From the NCBI RefSeq assembly GCF_019880555.1, contig NZ_JAINVU010000013.1, positions 1 through 37,522 on the forward strand: 37,522 nucleotides of DNA, in the 5' to 3' direction. The first letter of the stretch is position 1. Every line of letters begins with the position of its first letter. The stretch is from Hephaestia mangrovi. GTDB lineage: Bacteria; Pseudomonadota; Alphaproteobacteria; Sphingomonadales; Sphingomonadaceae. A program made the position numbers and the translations under genes. Shown piece after piece: positions 1 through 9,694 of this stretch. The notes beneath the pieces are model-generated. The model had not been told where the DNA came from, did not search any database, and saw nothing but the letters and a program-made list of their open reading frames with translations.

Positions 1-44
1 ACGTTCTTGGCGATATCCAGACCGATTATGATAACCTGCGACAC
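1..44 (-). CDS. IS110-family transposase, N-terminal fragment (runs off the window)
   Basis: The reading frame starts at a GTG codon (42-44 on the minus strand) and gives MSQVIIIGLDIAKN before leaving the window. The motif GLDIAK is the first strand of the RuvC-like DEDD catalytic domain of IS110 recombinases, and its aspartate is the first catalytic acid. A GAGGGAGG ribosome-binding site lies five bases upstream of the GTG. Only the first 14-15 codons are present, so subgroup and integrity cannot be judged. Confidence 0.8.
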   Translation of the reverse strand, partial: MSQVIIIGLDIAKN

Positions 45-124
45 GGACGCCTCCCTCAGTGGTGTTTCAACACCTCCACTCTGGCACATCGATGCCGTCG
101 GGGGGCGTCCACCCCATCAGCTTT
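1..124 (-). mobile_element. IS110-family element, 5' end (left copy)
   Basis: Positions 1-124 are the exact reverse complement of 37396-37519. The element reads out of the window to the left. It holds the first codons of a transposase and an untranslated end of about 80 bases. The shared identity stops after position 124, which I take as the outer end of the element. The untranslated part contains the hairpin core GGTGTTGAAACACC and a GGGG/CCCC stem. In the IS110 family the guide (bridge) RNA is encoded in a noncoding end. An 80-base end looks too short for a full-length guide of the IS621 type, so any guide RNA may lie at the other end, outside the window. Confidence 0.85.
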
Positions 125-292
125 CGGTATGCGCAGCCAAGGCGACAACTGACCGCCTGCCCGACCGATCACTTTTGAGGCAAATCGCTGAAGGCTGACT
201 TTCGTTTAGCTGGCTGAGCGATTTACATGATCCGAAGCCGATCGTTCGGGCACGGTCACGGGATTGCGCGAAAGCGCAGGACTATAACCAAA

Positions 293-1045
293 TCAGACCT
301 TCGAGGCTACGAACCGCTGACGCTGCAGCTTGACACGAGCGCGGGCTTCTTCGACTTCATGGACTTCGGTCGCTTCGAGGATAGTATCGAGAACACGCTG
401 GAGATGATTACGCATCGCGAAACTCGCCTCCGCCGGGTCGCGCTTTTCCAATGCCGCGAGGATCATGGCATGTTCGTCGCCTTCCGGCCCAATCCCTGCC
501 TCGTGCGCTTTCTTCGCTAACAATATATAATGCGGTGACCGTGCCCTCAAATCCCAAAGCATCTCCACGATAGCCAAGAGAACGCTGTTTTCCGCGGCTT
601 GGGCGATCAATAGATGGAAACGCCGGTCGGCGTCCTCCGATTCTTCGTATGTCTTGCCGCTGTTGATTTCGTCGAGCAGTTCCGACAACTGGTAAATCTG
701 TTCATCGGTAATGCGTTGCGCGGCCAACGCGCAAGCATCGGCCTCGATGAGGCGCCGTGCTTCGATGAGCTCGAACGGGCCATAATCGGTCGCATTCGCC
801 CGAGCGGCTCCTTCGGCAGGTGTCGCGGACACCACATAGACACCTGCGCCCTTGCGCACTTCGACCAATCCATCGACTTCAAGCGCGATGATGGCTTCGC
901 GGATAGTAGGCCGAGAAACATCCAACGCCTGGGCAAGGTCCCTTTCTGACGGCAAGCGAAATCCAACCGCATATTCCCCCGAACGGATCTTCGCAGCAAG
1001 GATGGCCGCGACCCGCTGATACAGTCTTCCACCGGCAGATTTCAT
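293..1045 (-). CDS. GntR/FadR-family transcriptional regulator (probable hexuronate-responsive)
   Basis: This 250-residue protein has the two-domain layout of the FadR subfamily. A winged helix-turn-helix covers about residues 7-73, with the typical run LPSERDLAQALDVSRPTIRE. A helical FCD ligand domain covers about 90-225. The likely FCD metal ligands are D140, H144, H192 and H214. It lies 142 bases downstream of the GH115 gene on the same strand, so the two may be co-transcribed. Regulators of this type next to mannonate dehydratase genes (UxuR/ExuR-like) usually repress glucuronate genes by binding TGGT-N2-ACCA palindromes, and two such sites occur at 4349 and 6113. The effector (glucuronate, fructuronate or mannonate) is inferred. 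The ribosome-binding site before the ATG at 1045 is weak. Confidence 0.85.
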   Translation of the reverse strand: MKSAGGRLYQRVAAILAAKIRSGEYAVGFRLPSERDLAQALDVSRPTIREAIIALEVDGLVEVRKGAGVYVVSATPAEGAARANATDYGPFELIEARRLIEADACALAAQRITDEQIYQLSELLDEINSGKTYEESEDADRRFHLLIAQAAENSVLLAIVEMLWDLRARSPHYILLAKKAHEAGIGPEGDEHAMILAALEKRDPAEASFAMRNHLQRVLDTILEATEVHEVEEARARVKLQRQRFVASKV

Positions 1046-1187
1046 CTTGAAATGATAAAGCAGGCATACATTTCGGGCAATCCTCCATCGCCGCGTGCGG
1101 CGCTAGCGTTTCCCAAAACAGGAAGGTGTCTGACGCGTGCTCCAAGCAGGAGACCCTTCCAATATTGTTATGAGAGCATCCCACCCC

Positions 1188-4157
1188 TCAACGCTGCAGC
1201 GCCGCCTCCGGGGGGCCGAAATAGGATTTGGGCAGCGGGTCGCGATGGACGATCAGTTGCTGAAGCACGAAAGTCGGATCGATCATCATGACCTTGAGGG
1301 TGTGTGCTCCGGCTTTCTCGACATGCAGCGTGAATCGCATAATTCGGGCATTGATCGCATCGTTGTGATCATGCTCTGCGCCCAGGAAACTCTCTTGCTT
1401 GCGTTTGTCAGGCGTGAAGACCGATTTCACCACCGACGCTGCATCGTCGATCCCGAGCGCGACCGATAATTGGCGCGCAGGATCCACCTGCAACGTCGGG
1501 CTCGTCACCATCTCGACGTGCAACTCTCCCGCCTCGGCGACGAAGATCGGATATTCCAGCCGCGGCGCCGTCCTGGGATCGGAAAAGGACGCTGCGGTCA
1601 CAGGGAAGATCGACATCGCCGTCTTGACCCGGCCATAATCCTCGATCGCCGCCCAACGCACGCCGCGCGCGGCAATGTTGCGGCTGAACCCGGCGGCCGG
1701 GATGGTATAGGCCGGGCCGAGAGAGGCATAGGCGCCCTTGGCCAGCTTGGCCTGTTCGGGCGTCGCCTTGTTCGCCGTTACGCCGATGACGATTTCGGTC
1801 CCTCCACCTTTCACGTCGATCGAACCTTCGGATTTGCCGGGCGGAATCGCGCTCCAGTCGATTTCCACCCAGTAGCGGCGATCCTGCCTGCCCATGCTGA
1901 AGGCGTCGCCCTCACGCAGACGTATCCATGGTTGCCGGGCGGTCACGTCCCGCTTCACCGGCTGATTCCCGCGGGGGAATATCTCGAACCAGGACGGCCG
2001 GTTCAGGAAGCTGTCAAATTCGGGAAGATGTGGGGGGAGGTAATAGCTTGGCCATGATCGCGACTGACCGTCGATAGCCACGCCGAAGTCCGACGTATCT
2101 GACGGGTCGATCGCCGCAACAGCGGGCATGATATTGGCGGGCGGCGGATACCAGTCGAACCCGCCGATATGGGTCTGGTCCATCATGTGATCCCATTTCC
2201 CGTCGGCCAGTTCGTGATTGTAATAGTCGCTGAGCGCCTGATCGAGAGCGAAACGCCGCCGCACCTCCTTGGCTTCGTCAGCCGTGCTCGATCGCGCCTG
2301 CTCGGCGAAACGCCGGTTGCGGGCTGCCGCGATGTTGAGGAGGTTGAGGTTCGCACATGCGCGGACGGGATGCAGGACAAGCTCATAATAAGCGTTGAGC
2401 TGGTCCTTCGGCAGCTTCTTGTACAGCGCCTCAGCACGCGCTTCGAGCGTTCGCCAGGCGTCGGCGACGCGTTCGGCCTCGCGATAATTTTCCAGGCTGT
2501 AGGTATCGGGCTTGAGGAGCTCGGGCTTACGCCAGCCATTATATTTCGCATAGGTTGCGGCAAGTTCCGCAATCTCCTGGGCATGCGCGTCACCGAAATT
2601 GCGACGCGCCCACCCCAGTGTCCATTCATTGATGCTGTCGCGCGTGATCGCCGCTGCATCCCACGCCATTGAAAGAAAGAAATCGATGGGGATTTCAAGC
2701 GGTTTCAGATCGCCGACATTGGCGATCCATATCTGATTGGCGCCATATTTATGGGCCAGGTTCATCTGTTCCCAGATTTTGGGCAGCGGATTGCTGTTGA
2801 TCCATTGATAGGAGAAAGGACCGCCGTGCATGTCCATGTGGAAATATATTCCGAAGCCGCCTGAGCGCTTGCGCTCCTCCGCCGTCGGCAACCGGCGCAG
2901 GTTGCCGACATTGTCGTCGGAGAACATGATGGTGACATCGTCGGGAACCTTCAGTCCTGCATCGTAATATTTCTGAACTTCGGTAAACAGCACCCAGACC
3001 TGGGGCACCTTGCCCGCCGGCTTGTGCAACTCCTGAGAGATTATCTTCCTCTGATCGGTGATGATGTGTTCAAGCAGCCGAAGATTCGCCTTGAGTGATC
3101 CAGCTCCTTCCATGGCGACGTCACCATCGCCCCGCATGCCGATCGTGACAATCTTGTCATTACCGCGATTGCGCTTGATGCCCTCTCGCCAGAATTGGTC
3201 GATGGCCGTGCTGTTGGTGATGTAATTCCACTGACCGTTGCCGAGATGACCCTTGCGCTTGGTCCATTCCTTTTGCGCGCGCATCATCGGTTCGTGGTGC
3301 GACGACCCCATGACGATGCCATATTCCTCCGCCAACCGGGGATTGTCGGGATCATCTTCGGCGAAAGCATTGTCCCACATTGCTGGCCACAGATAGTTGG
3401 CGCGCAGCCTCAGCAATAGTTCGAACACCTTTGTATAGAACTGAGAGTTGAGACCGCCGAACTTCTCCTTTGCCCAACCGGCCAGGCAGGGCGCTTCATC
3501 GTTGAGGAATATCCCGCGATAACGAACGGACGGAGGCCCCTGATGATAGCGACCATATTTGAGACTGATGACATCCTGTCGGCGCGTCGGCACGTCAGCC
3601 CACCAGTACCAGGGAGAAACACCGATAGACTGCGAAATATCATAAGTGCCGTAGATCGCGCCCCGCCGATCGCTGCCGGCAACGACAAGTATCTCGTCCA
3701 CCCCCGGAAAGGGCGCTCGAACCGTTTCGATAAGATAGGATTCCCATTTTCCCTTGATCGGATCGACGTCAAGCCGGCGGCGGGCCACAAGTGAATCGAT
3801 CAACTTGTTGCGACCAAGCGTGCCGATCAGGATGAACCGGCTCGGCAGGGCATGCGCGACATGCGCGACCGTCGAGGCGTGACCGCACACCCGTTCAACA
3901 TCTTCGGCGAGATCCGACGCTACGCGCAGAACCCCGACATCGTCATGTTCCTTGTCGACAAGGATGGGCGTCGCCTGGCCATGCGCGGCGATCGTGAATG
4001 CATTGCGGTCGTCGCCGAACAGGACAGCGCCGCGGAGCGGACTGATCAATGCCAGGCAGGCGATTGATGACCCCAAGAAGGCTCGGCGGGTGGCTATCGC
4101 GGTCTTATTGACCTCCACGCCTCCGCCGCTTTCCGGCCGATCGGCAACAATTTTCAT
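1188..4157 (-). CDS. GH115 alpha-glucuronidase, Tat-exported (paralogue 1)
   Basis: This 989-residue protein carries signatures of glycoside hydrolase family 115, which removes (4-O-methyl-)glucuronic acid side groups from glucuronoxylan. Family blocks include SDRRGAIYGTYDISQ then IGVSPWYW (about 170-190), LRANYLWPAMW, MRGDGD and FSDDNVGNLRRLP, followed by a C-terminal beta-rich region that begins after THIGGFDWYPPP. The N-terminus has a twin-arginine motif TRRAFLG (arginines 24-25) followed by a hydrophobic stretch, so export by the Tat system is likely. The ATG start is supported by GAGGGG six bases upstream. It is divergent from ManD, and the shared intergenic region holds a GntR-type palindrome. 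A second GH115 (9695-12325) shares the same blocks but is about 110 residues shorter. Confidence 0.93.
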   Translation of the reverse strand: MKIVADRPESGGGVEVNKTAIATRRAFLGSSIACLALISPLRGAVLFGDDRNAFTIAAHGQATPILVDKEHDDVGVLRVASDLAEDVERVCGHASTVAHVAHALPSRFILIGTLGRNKLIDSLVARRRLDVDPIKGKWESYLIETVRAPFPGVDEILVVAGSDRRGAIYGTYDISQSIGVSPWYWWADVPTRRQDVISLKYGRYHQGPPSVRYRGIFLNDEAPCLAGWAKEKFGGLNSQFYTKVFELLLRLRANYLWPAMWDNAFAEDDPDNPRLAEEYGIVMGSSHHEPMMRAQKEWTKRKGHLGNGQWNYITNSTAIDQFWREGIKRNRGNDKIVTIGMRGDGDVAMEGAGSLKANLRLLEHIITDQRKIISQELHKPAGKVPQVWVLFTEVQKYYDAGLKVPDDVTIMFSDDNVGNLRRLPTAEERKRSGGFGIYFHMDMHGGPFSYQWINSNPLPKIWEQMNLAHKYGANQIWIANVGDLKPLEIPIDFFLSMAWDAAAITRDSINEWTLGWARRNFGDAHAQEIAELAATYAKYNGWRKPELLKPDTYSLENYREAERVADAWRTLEARAEALYKKLPKDQLNAYYELVLHPVRACANLNLLNIAAARNRRFAEQARSSTADEAKEVRRRFALDQALSDYYNHELADGKWDHMMDQTHIGGFDWYPPPANIMPAVAAIDPSDTSDFGVAIDGQSRSWPSYYLPPHLPEFDSFLNRPSWFEIFPRGNQPVKRDVTARQPWIRLREGDAFSMGRQDRRYWVEIDWSAIPPGKSEGSIDVKGGGTEIVIGVTANKATPEQAKLAKGAYASLGPAYTIPAAGFSRNIAARGVRWAAIEDYGRVKTAMSIFPVTAASFSDPRTAPRLEYPIFVAEAGELHVEMVTSPTLQVDPARQLSVALGIDDAASVVKSVFTPDKRKQESFLGAEHDHNDAINARIMRFTLHVEKAGAHTLKVMMIDPTFVLQQLIVHRDPLPKSYFGPPEAALQR

Positions 4158-4585
4158 CGCATCCCCTCAAAAGAAATCAGCAGCACTTTTGGTGCTTCAT
4201 CCGGATATTCTGCGGCCCCGTCGCGATCACGACAGCTCCCGCCGCGCCGAGTTGTGAATCGCGCGCCGCGCTCCAGCGAGGGAGCAGCCGATTCGGGAGA
4301 ATCCGTCGCTCTCAGTAGTGCCAACGGAGGTATTCGAGAGCTGGTTTATGGTCAACCACATACCTGACCAGTGAATGCAATCTGACGGCTTGCACCGAGG
4401 GCGTGGCTTCATTGCACCCGTATAATGGCAACACGCCTTTCCTCGAAAAGGGAGATAAGTTGCGAGGATCGCGCGTAGACAAGCGGGAGAACAGTACCTA
4501 ACAGACCACTTTGGCCCGACCAAATCGGTCGGCAGATCGCAATTCGACGGGCGGCCGAAACGCCCATATCAAGATAGAGGTGACG
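4158..4585. other. Divergent intergenic region GH115 / manD
   Basis: These 428 bases separate the divergent GH115 and ManD start codons. I see no convincing gene; the short open frames here lack family similarity and a good ribosome-binding site. The notable content is the palindrome at 4349-4358, placed centrally where it could serve both promoters, and a wider nested dyad (CTGGT at 4341-4345 and ACCAG at 4367-4371). Confidence 0.6.
4349..4358. promoter_or_regulatory. Candidate FadR/UxuR-type operator
   Basis: The sequence TGGTCAACCA is a palindrome of the TGGT-N2-ACCA class used by UxuR/ExuR-like GntR regulators. Its exact reverse complement occurs at 6113-6122 ahead of the receptor gene. 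It sits about 190 bases from the GH115 start and about 230 bases from the ManD start. Binding by the regulator at 293-1045 is inferred. Confidence 0.6.
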
Positions 4586-5848
4586 ATGAACCGGTTCGCC
4601 CAATTTCCCGCCCAAACATATCGAGATGCCGTGTCACCATTGAAGATCGTATCAGCGAAAGTCATCGTTACCTGCCCCGGCCGTAATTTCGTCACGCTGA
4701 AGATTGAGACCTCACAAGGTATCTATGGGGTCGGAGACGCCACTTTGAACGGGCGCGAGCTAGCAGTGGCGGCCTACTTAAAAGAACACGTCCTGCCGCT
4801 GCTGATCGGCCGTGATCCTCATCAGATCGAGGACATCTGGCAGTATCTCTACCGGGGGGCCTACTGGCGCGGCGGTCCGGTGACTATGTCGGCCATTGCT
4901 GCCGTCGACATGGCCCTTTGGGACATCAAGGGGAAGGCTGCCGGGCTACCCGTCTATCAGCTTCTCGGCGGCCGCTGCCGGAGCGCGATAACCGTCTATG
5001 GTCATGCCAACGGCAACGACATTGAAGGAACGCTTGAAGCGGCGCGCCAATACAAGGACCTCGGCTACAAGGCGGTTCGTCTTCAGACCGGGATTCCTGG
5101 CCTGGCCTCGACCTATGGCGTGTCTAAGGACAAGTTCTTCTATGAACCGGCCGACGCCGGGCTCCCGACCGAAAACCGCTGGTCGACAGAGGCCTATATG
5201 CGCACCGTACCCGAGCTGTTCGAGAAAGCCAGAATGGCATTGGGCGACGAAATCCATCTGTTGCACGATGTCCATCACCGCCTGACTCCGATCGAGGCAG
5301 CCCGGCTGGCGCGCGATCTGGAGCCCTATCGTTTGTTCTGGCTGGAAGACGCGGTCGTCGCCGAGAACCAGCAGAACTTCAGGCTGATCCGACAACATAG
5401 TACGACGCCGCTGGCGGTCGGCGAAATTTTCTCGACAGTTTGGGATGCCAAGCAACTCATCGAAGAACAGCTGATCGACTATATCCGCGCCACCGTGGTT
5501 CATGCCGGTGGGATCACGCATCTTCGCAAGATCGCCGCGTTCGCTGACCTGCACAATGTCCGAACGGGCTGCCATGGCGCAACCGACCTGTCGCCGATCA
5601 GCATGGCGGCAGCGCTGAACTTCAACATATCAATCCCTAACTTCGGCATTCAGGAATACATGCGCCATACGAGTGCGACTGATGCGGTGTTCCCCCACGA
5701 CTATAGGTTCGAGGAAGGGCTGCTTCAGGTGAACGAGTCTCCCGGCCTCGGCGTTGACATCGATGAAGCTCTCGCTGCTGAGCATCCTTATCGTCCGGCC
5801 TACCTGCCAGTGAACCGGTTGCTCGACGGCTCGATGTTCAACTGGTGA
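4586..5848 (+). CDS. manD: D-mannonate dehydratase, enolase superfamily (ManD/RspA type)
   Basis: The product dehydrates D-mannonate to 2-keto-3-deoxy-D-gluconate in the cytoplasm, a step of glucuronate breakdown. The sequence follows the Novosphingobium aromaticivorans ManD closely as I remember it. The residues recalled from that enzyme all appear at a constant offset of +18: R165 and Y177 (the catalytic dyad), the metal ligands D228, E254 and E280, and H230. Family blocks include PGRNFVTLKIET, LLHDVHHRLTPIEAA, GCHGATDLSP and the terminus DGSMFNW. I chose the ATG at 4586 (420 residues) because an AGAGG site lies five bases upstream; the open frame extends 25 codons further without a better site. 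Conservation of these residues argues for a true high-activity ManD rather than a degenerate paralogue. Confidence 0.95.
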   Translation: MNRFAQFPAQTYRDAVSPLKIVSAKVIVTCPGRNFVTLKIETSQGIYGVGDATLNGRELAVAAYLKEHVLPLLIGRDPHQIEDIWQYLYRGAYWRGGPVTMSAIAAVDMALWDIKGKAAGLPVYQLLGGRCRSAITVYGHANGNDIEGTLEAARQYKDLGYKAVRLQTGIPGLASTYGVSKDKFFYEPADAGLPTENRWSTEAYMRTVPELFEKARMALGDEIHLLHDVHHRLTPIEAARLARDLEPYRLFWLEDAVVAENQQNFRLIRQHSTTPLAVGEIFSTVWDAKQLIEEQLIDYIRATVVHAGGITHLRKIAAFADLHNVRTGCHGATDLSPISMAAALNFNISIPNFGIQEYMRHTSATDAVFPHDYRFEEGLLQVNESPGLGVDIDEALAAEHPYRPAYLPVNRLLDGSMFNW

Positions 5849-6219
5849 CTCGGAAAATATGCAGCGCATCGCCTTCCGATCGTGATCCAGGAAAGAGCGG
5901 ATCGCACAAGGGCTCCGCAAATCCAGATGTGCAGGCTCTAACAATTTTCAAAGCGGTCAAGCCAGCGACCGAGCGATGGCGCCCGGGGTTGTAATGAAGC
6001 GTCTCTACGGGTTGCCGCCACAAATTCAATCTGCCTTCCCACTTAGACTACCATTGGCGCCGCTCTGCGCCTTATCGGAACTTCTATCGAATCAGAAAAG
6101 TGGTAAGGCCACTGGTTGACCAATAGACGAATCATTTCTAGAGCCCAACCGAGCCACGGCAATTGGCGAATCAGAAAAAGACCGAGCGGTGAAACCACCG
6201 CAAAAAAGGGAGAGATCGA
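5849..6219. other. Intergenic region manD / TonB-dependent receptor
   Basis: These 371 bases contain no credible gene. They hold a second GntR-type palindrome at 6113-6122. Just before the receptor start is a purine-rich GGGAGAGA ribosome-binding site (6208-6215). No clear terminator follows ManD. Confidence 0.55.
6113..6122. promoter_or_regulatory. Candidate FadR/UxuR-type operator upstream of the receptor
   Basis: TGGTTGACCA fits TGGT-N2-ACCA and is the exact reverse complement of the site at 4349-4358. It lies 98 bases before the receptor ATG, consistent with operator placement near a promoter. It implies joint control of uptake, debranching and mannonate dehydration by one regulator. Confidence 0.6.
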
Positions 6220-9200
6220 ATGGATTCACGTTTGAGGCGGCAGCTCGCGATCGGACGTTTGGCTGCGACGCTGCTGGCCGGTAGTGCGTGGCCGGCGCTT
6301 GCCCACGCCCAAGCGCAGCACAGTGTTGAAGCGACGGCCGCGCAACAGGCTGGCCCCAACAATGGTGCGGCTCAGGCCTCGAGCGAACAAAACGGTCCCT
6401 CGGCAGCTCGCGTGTCGATTTCCGACGATCAGGGCGCGAGTATTTCGCAGGATAATCCTGCGGCGGGCGAGATCGTGGTCACGGGCTACCGGGCGTCACT
6501 GGAAAGTTCGGTTCGCGCGAAGAAACAGTCGATCGGTTTCTCGGATTCGATATTCGCTGAAGATATCGGCAAGTTTCCTGACACGAATATCGCGGAGTCC
6601 TTCAACCGCATCCCAGGCATCACCATCAACCGCGACATAACCGGCGAAGGCGTCAACGTCGCCATCCGCGGTCTCGGCTCGAACTTCACCAATGTGACCC
6701 TGAACGGGGCGCCGATTTCGATCGCCTCGTCGGGCGCGACTGACGCGCAGGGTACCGATCGCTCGGTGGACCTCAGCTTTTTCCCGACCGAACTGTTCAC
6801 GAAGCTCACCGTTTACAAGAGCTACAAAGCCGATTTGCTCGAAGGCGGTGCTGCGGGTAATATCGACATGCGCTCGGCGCGGCCATTCGATCATCCTGGC
6901 ACGCGCCTCACCTACAGCCTACAAGGTGCGAAGGAAGCGCGAGTTGGCAAGCTGGGCACACGGGGGTCGCTGATTTTCAGCACCACTCCTAGCGACACCT
7001 TCGGTATTCTGGTGGGCGTTGCCGGGCAGCGCCTGTTTACCGACACGCGCGGCTATGAAACGATTGGCTTTACCAACCCGAATCTCACCGCCGCGCAGTG
7101 CGGTGCCAGCAGCGGCTGTAACACGACCGGCGGCGGCAACTTCACCATCCCGTCGACCGTTCCGGCTGGTGCCGGAGCGGGCCTGACCGCTGGCGAAACG
7201 ATCGACAAGGCTTGGCTTCTGGCCCACAATCCGGGCGCGACGATCGAACAGATCGACAATGGCATCTTGCCTCGTATTGGCCGGCCCTCCGCCGAATTCG
7301 GCTCGCGCTCACGCATCAACTCGATCGTCAGCCTCGAGTTTCGGCCCAGTGATGCGCTCCACTTCTATGTGGACGGGATGTACGGGTATAAGCACAATAA
7401 TCTTCAGCGCGAAGACATGATGTGGATCGTGCGTAACAGTTCGATCATTCCCATCAACACCACCTATGATCGGGCGGACTGTTCGAACGGTTGCGTCGTC
7501 ACCGGCGGGACCTTTGCAAACACGCAATTCTTTTTGGAATATCGCCCCTATATCGAGACGACTAAGGAATATGGTGTCAATCCCGGTATGGATTGGCAGA
7601 TCGCCAAGAACCTGAAGCTTCAGGTAAACGCAAACTATACACGCAGCACCTTCCACCGCGAAAACCCGGCGGTGGACCCCGTAACCCCGCTCGGCCAGAA
7701 TGTCACCGCAACCTTCAATAATAATGATGGCGGCATTCCGACCATTCAATCGAGCGTCGACCTTAACGATCCAAGTAACTTCGTTTGGGACGGGGGGCGT
7801 ATCAGCATTTCCGACGAGCGGCGTCTGAACTGGACTAAGGGCCTGCGTGGCGACCTGACTTGGGGCGACGATCACCTGAACCTGAAGGTCGGTGCGAATT
7901 ATGACGACCTCTACCGGCGCATCCGCGGGTATGACAACAGCCGAGCCTGGCAAAATTATATCTGCGGCGGCAATCCAAGCGTGAACCTCCCCGGGCCTAA
8001 TACACAGCCGCCGTGCCGCGGCGACGTTCACATCGTGCCCGGTCAGAATGGATATCCGGACTATCCCGGCTATGGGACGGGTTATACGGCTGGTCAGACC
8101 GGAACGATCTCATATGGGGGGTCGGTAGTGCCGGTTGGCAGCATTCCCGACTTCCTGAGGCCCGGACCCGCCGGGTTCGTCACCGTTGACTTTGATAAGT
8201 TCAAATCGGCGACCAACTACGATGAATTCCACGCCAACGAAACCGATTCAGGCGGGTCGACGACCGGCGCCAGCGGTGGCGTGATCGAAGAAAAGACTCC
8301 CGCCGCCTATGCCGAGGTCAACGGCAATCTGCCGATCGGCGACAACAGCCTGAGGTTCGGTGCGGGTCTTCGTTTCGTCCACACCGACCAGACGATCGGC
8401 GGCCGCGTCTCGATCAGCGATCCTCGGAACACGAGGGATGACGGGACATCACTGCCCGACGGCGCCCTCTATCCGAACGTGACCACCTTCGTGTATACGC
8501 ACAATAAATATGATGCGTGGCTTCCAGCGATCAATCTCGCATACAATATTGGCCAGCATGCCGTGGTGCGAGCCGCCTATTCGAAGACGATGACTCGGCC
8601 CGACCCCAGTGCCCAGCTTCCCGGCGTCAACTTTTCCGACATCTCGGCGGCGCAGGCGAGCATCGGCAACTCCGCACTCAAGCCGTATTTCTCCGATAAT
8701 ATTGACTTGGGCTTTGAGTATTACACCGGAAACGGGGGGCTGATATCGTTCGATGCCTTCCGCAAGTCAATCAAGGGCTTCACGCAGAACAATGTTGTCA
8801 CGCAGCCCTTCTCCTACCTCGCGCAATACGGGATTACCTATCAAAGCCTCGGCTCTATTCAGAAGACGGCGATCGATCTGCGCGGTGGTCCGGATGTGGC
8901 GACCATTCAGGTCACCTCCCAGATAAACGTGCCGAACCGGCTCGACATCAATGGTCTGGAATTTCAAGTCGTCCAGTCACTCGATCCGCTGACCAGACTG
9001 ATCGGCATCACCGGCTTCGGTGTCAACGCCAATGCCACGATCATCGACCAGTCCAACAACGGCCCCGCCGTGGCTTTGGGCGTGTCCAAATATACGTACA
9101 ACCTGACGGGCTATTACGAAAGCCACGGCATCCAATTGCGGGTGACCCAGACATATCGCTCGGGAACGCAGAGCAGCGGCCTCAACCAAAATGGCATTGC

Positions 9201-9420
9201 AGAGGCTGCCATTTACTCGGATCCTTATCGTGAGAACGATTTCTCCTCGATCTTCGATCTGAATACGATCTTCGGTACGGATCATTTGCCGCAACTGACA
9301 TTCGATATCGTGAACTTCACGAATTCGACGCTGCGATCATATTTTCAATATCCGAATGCGACCTACAACGAATACAAGCCCGGACGGCAGTTTCTGATCG
9401 GCGTTCGTGGCACGTTCTGA
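6220..9420 (+). CDS. TonB-dependent outer-membrane receptor (probable xylo-oligosaccharide/glucuronoxylan uptake)
   Basis: This 1066-residue protein begins with a Sec-type signal (hydrophobic core around residues 14-28, likely cleavage after ALAHA) and a spacer. The conserved block EIVVTGYRASLESS follows near 84-97, of the kind that opens the plug in TonB receptors of the Caulobacter/sphingomonad type. The plug runs to about residue 225 with the motifs DIGKFPD, NIAESFNRIPGI and VAIRGLGSNF. The rest is a 22-strand-type beta barrel ending in a terminal phenylalanine (LIGVRGTF), as expected for BAM-assembled barrels. The length is normal for carbohydrate-associated members. The substrate is inferred from the neighbouring GH115, GH43 and ManD genes and from the operator at 6113. 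A strong terminator follows, so it is probably a single-gene transcript. Confidence 0.93.
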   Translation: MDSRLRRQLAIGRLAATLLAGSAWPALAHAQAQHSVEATAAQQAGPNNGAAQASSEQNGPSAARVSISDDQGASISQDNPAAGEIVVTGYRASLESSVRAKKQSIGFSDSIFAEDIGKFPDTNIAESFNRIPGITINRDITGEGVNVAIRGLGSNFTNVTLNGAPISIASSGATDAQGTDRSVDLSFFPTELFTKLTVYKSYKADLLEGGAAGNIDMRSARPFDHPGTRLTYSLQGAKEARVGKLGTRGSLIFSTTPSDTFGILVGVAGQRLFTDTRGYETIGFTNPNLTAAQCGASSGCNTTGGGNFTIPSTVPAGAGAGLTAGETIDKAWLLAHNPGATIEQIDNGILPRIGRPSAEFGSRSRINSIVSLEFRPSDALHFYVDGMYGYKHNNLQREDMMWIVRNSSIIPINTTYDRADCSNGCVVTGGTFANTQFFLEYRPYIETTKEYGVNPGMDWQIAKNLKLQVNANYTRSTFHRENPAVDPVTPLGQNVTATFNNNDGGIPTIQSSVDLNDPSNFVWDGGRISISDERRLNWTKGLRGDLTWGDDHLNLKVGANYDDLYRRIRGYDNSRAWQNYICGGNPSVNLPGPNTQPPCRGDVHIVPGQNGYPDYPGYGTGYTAGQTGTISYGGSVVPVGSIPDFLRPGPAGFVTVDFDKFKSATNYDEFHANETDSGGSTTGASGGVIEEKTPAAYAEVNGNLPIGDNSLRFGAGLRFVHTDQTIGGRVSISDPRNTRDDGTSLPDGALYPNVTTFVYTHNKYDAWLPAINLAYNIGQHAVVRAAYSKTMTRPDPSAQLPGVNFSDISAAQASIGNSALKPYFSDNIDLGFEYYTGNGGLISFDAFRKSIKGFTQNNVVTQPFSYLAQYGITYQSLGSIQKTAIDLRGGPDVATIQVTSQINVPNRLDINGLEFQVVQSLDPLTRLIGITGFGVNANATIIDQSNNGPAVALGVSKYTYNLTGYYESHGIQLRVTQTYRSGTQSSGLNQNGIAEAAIYSDPYRENDFSSIFDLNTIFGTDHLPQLTFDIVNFTNSTLRSYFQYPNATYNEYKPGRQFLIGVRGTF

Positions 9421-9441
9421 TCCTCCTCCCTGGGGACGTTC

Positions 9442-9479
9442 GGGACAGTGGCGCTGTGCGTCACTGTCCCATTTTTTTT
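9442..9479 (+). terminator. Rho-independent terminator after the receptor gene
   Basis: A perfect 9-base stem (GGGACAGTG at 9442-9450 paired with CACTGTCCC at 9462-9470) with an 11-base loop is followed by a run of eight T. It lies 22 bases after the receptor stop codon. Confidence 0.9.
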
Positions 9480-9694
9480 GAGGATACGGCAGACATTACA
9501 TAATAAAGGTCCGACTGAAACGAGTAACAGCCGGTTATAGCGGTTGTTCTGGCCTGATCGTGCAAGATTGGGTGACGAACGGTCAATCACGGTTACGGAT
9601 GGGCCGCCGGTTCAGAACCCGATGCTTGCCAAGGTCGGTTTGGGCACCGAACACGATTCGTGAATGACAGAGCGAAGATGCGGGAGTGAGATAT

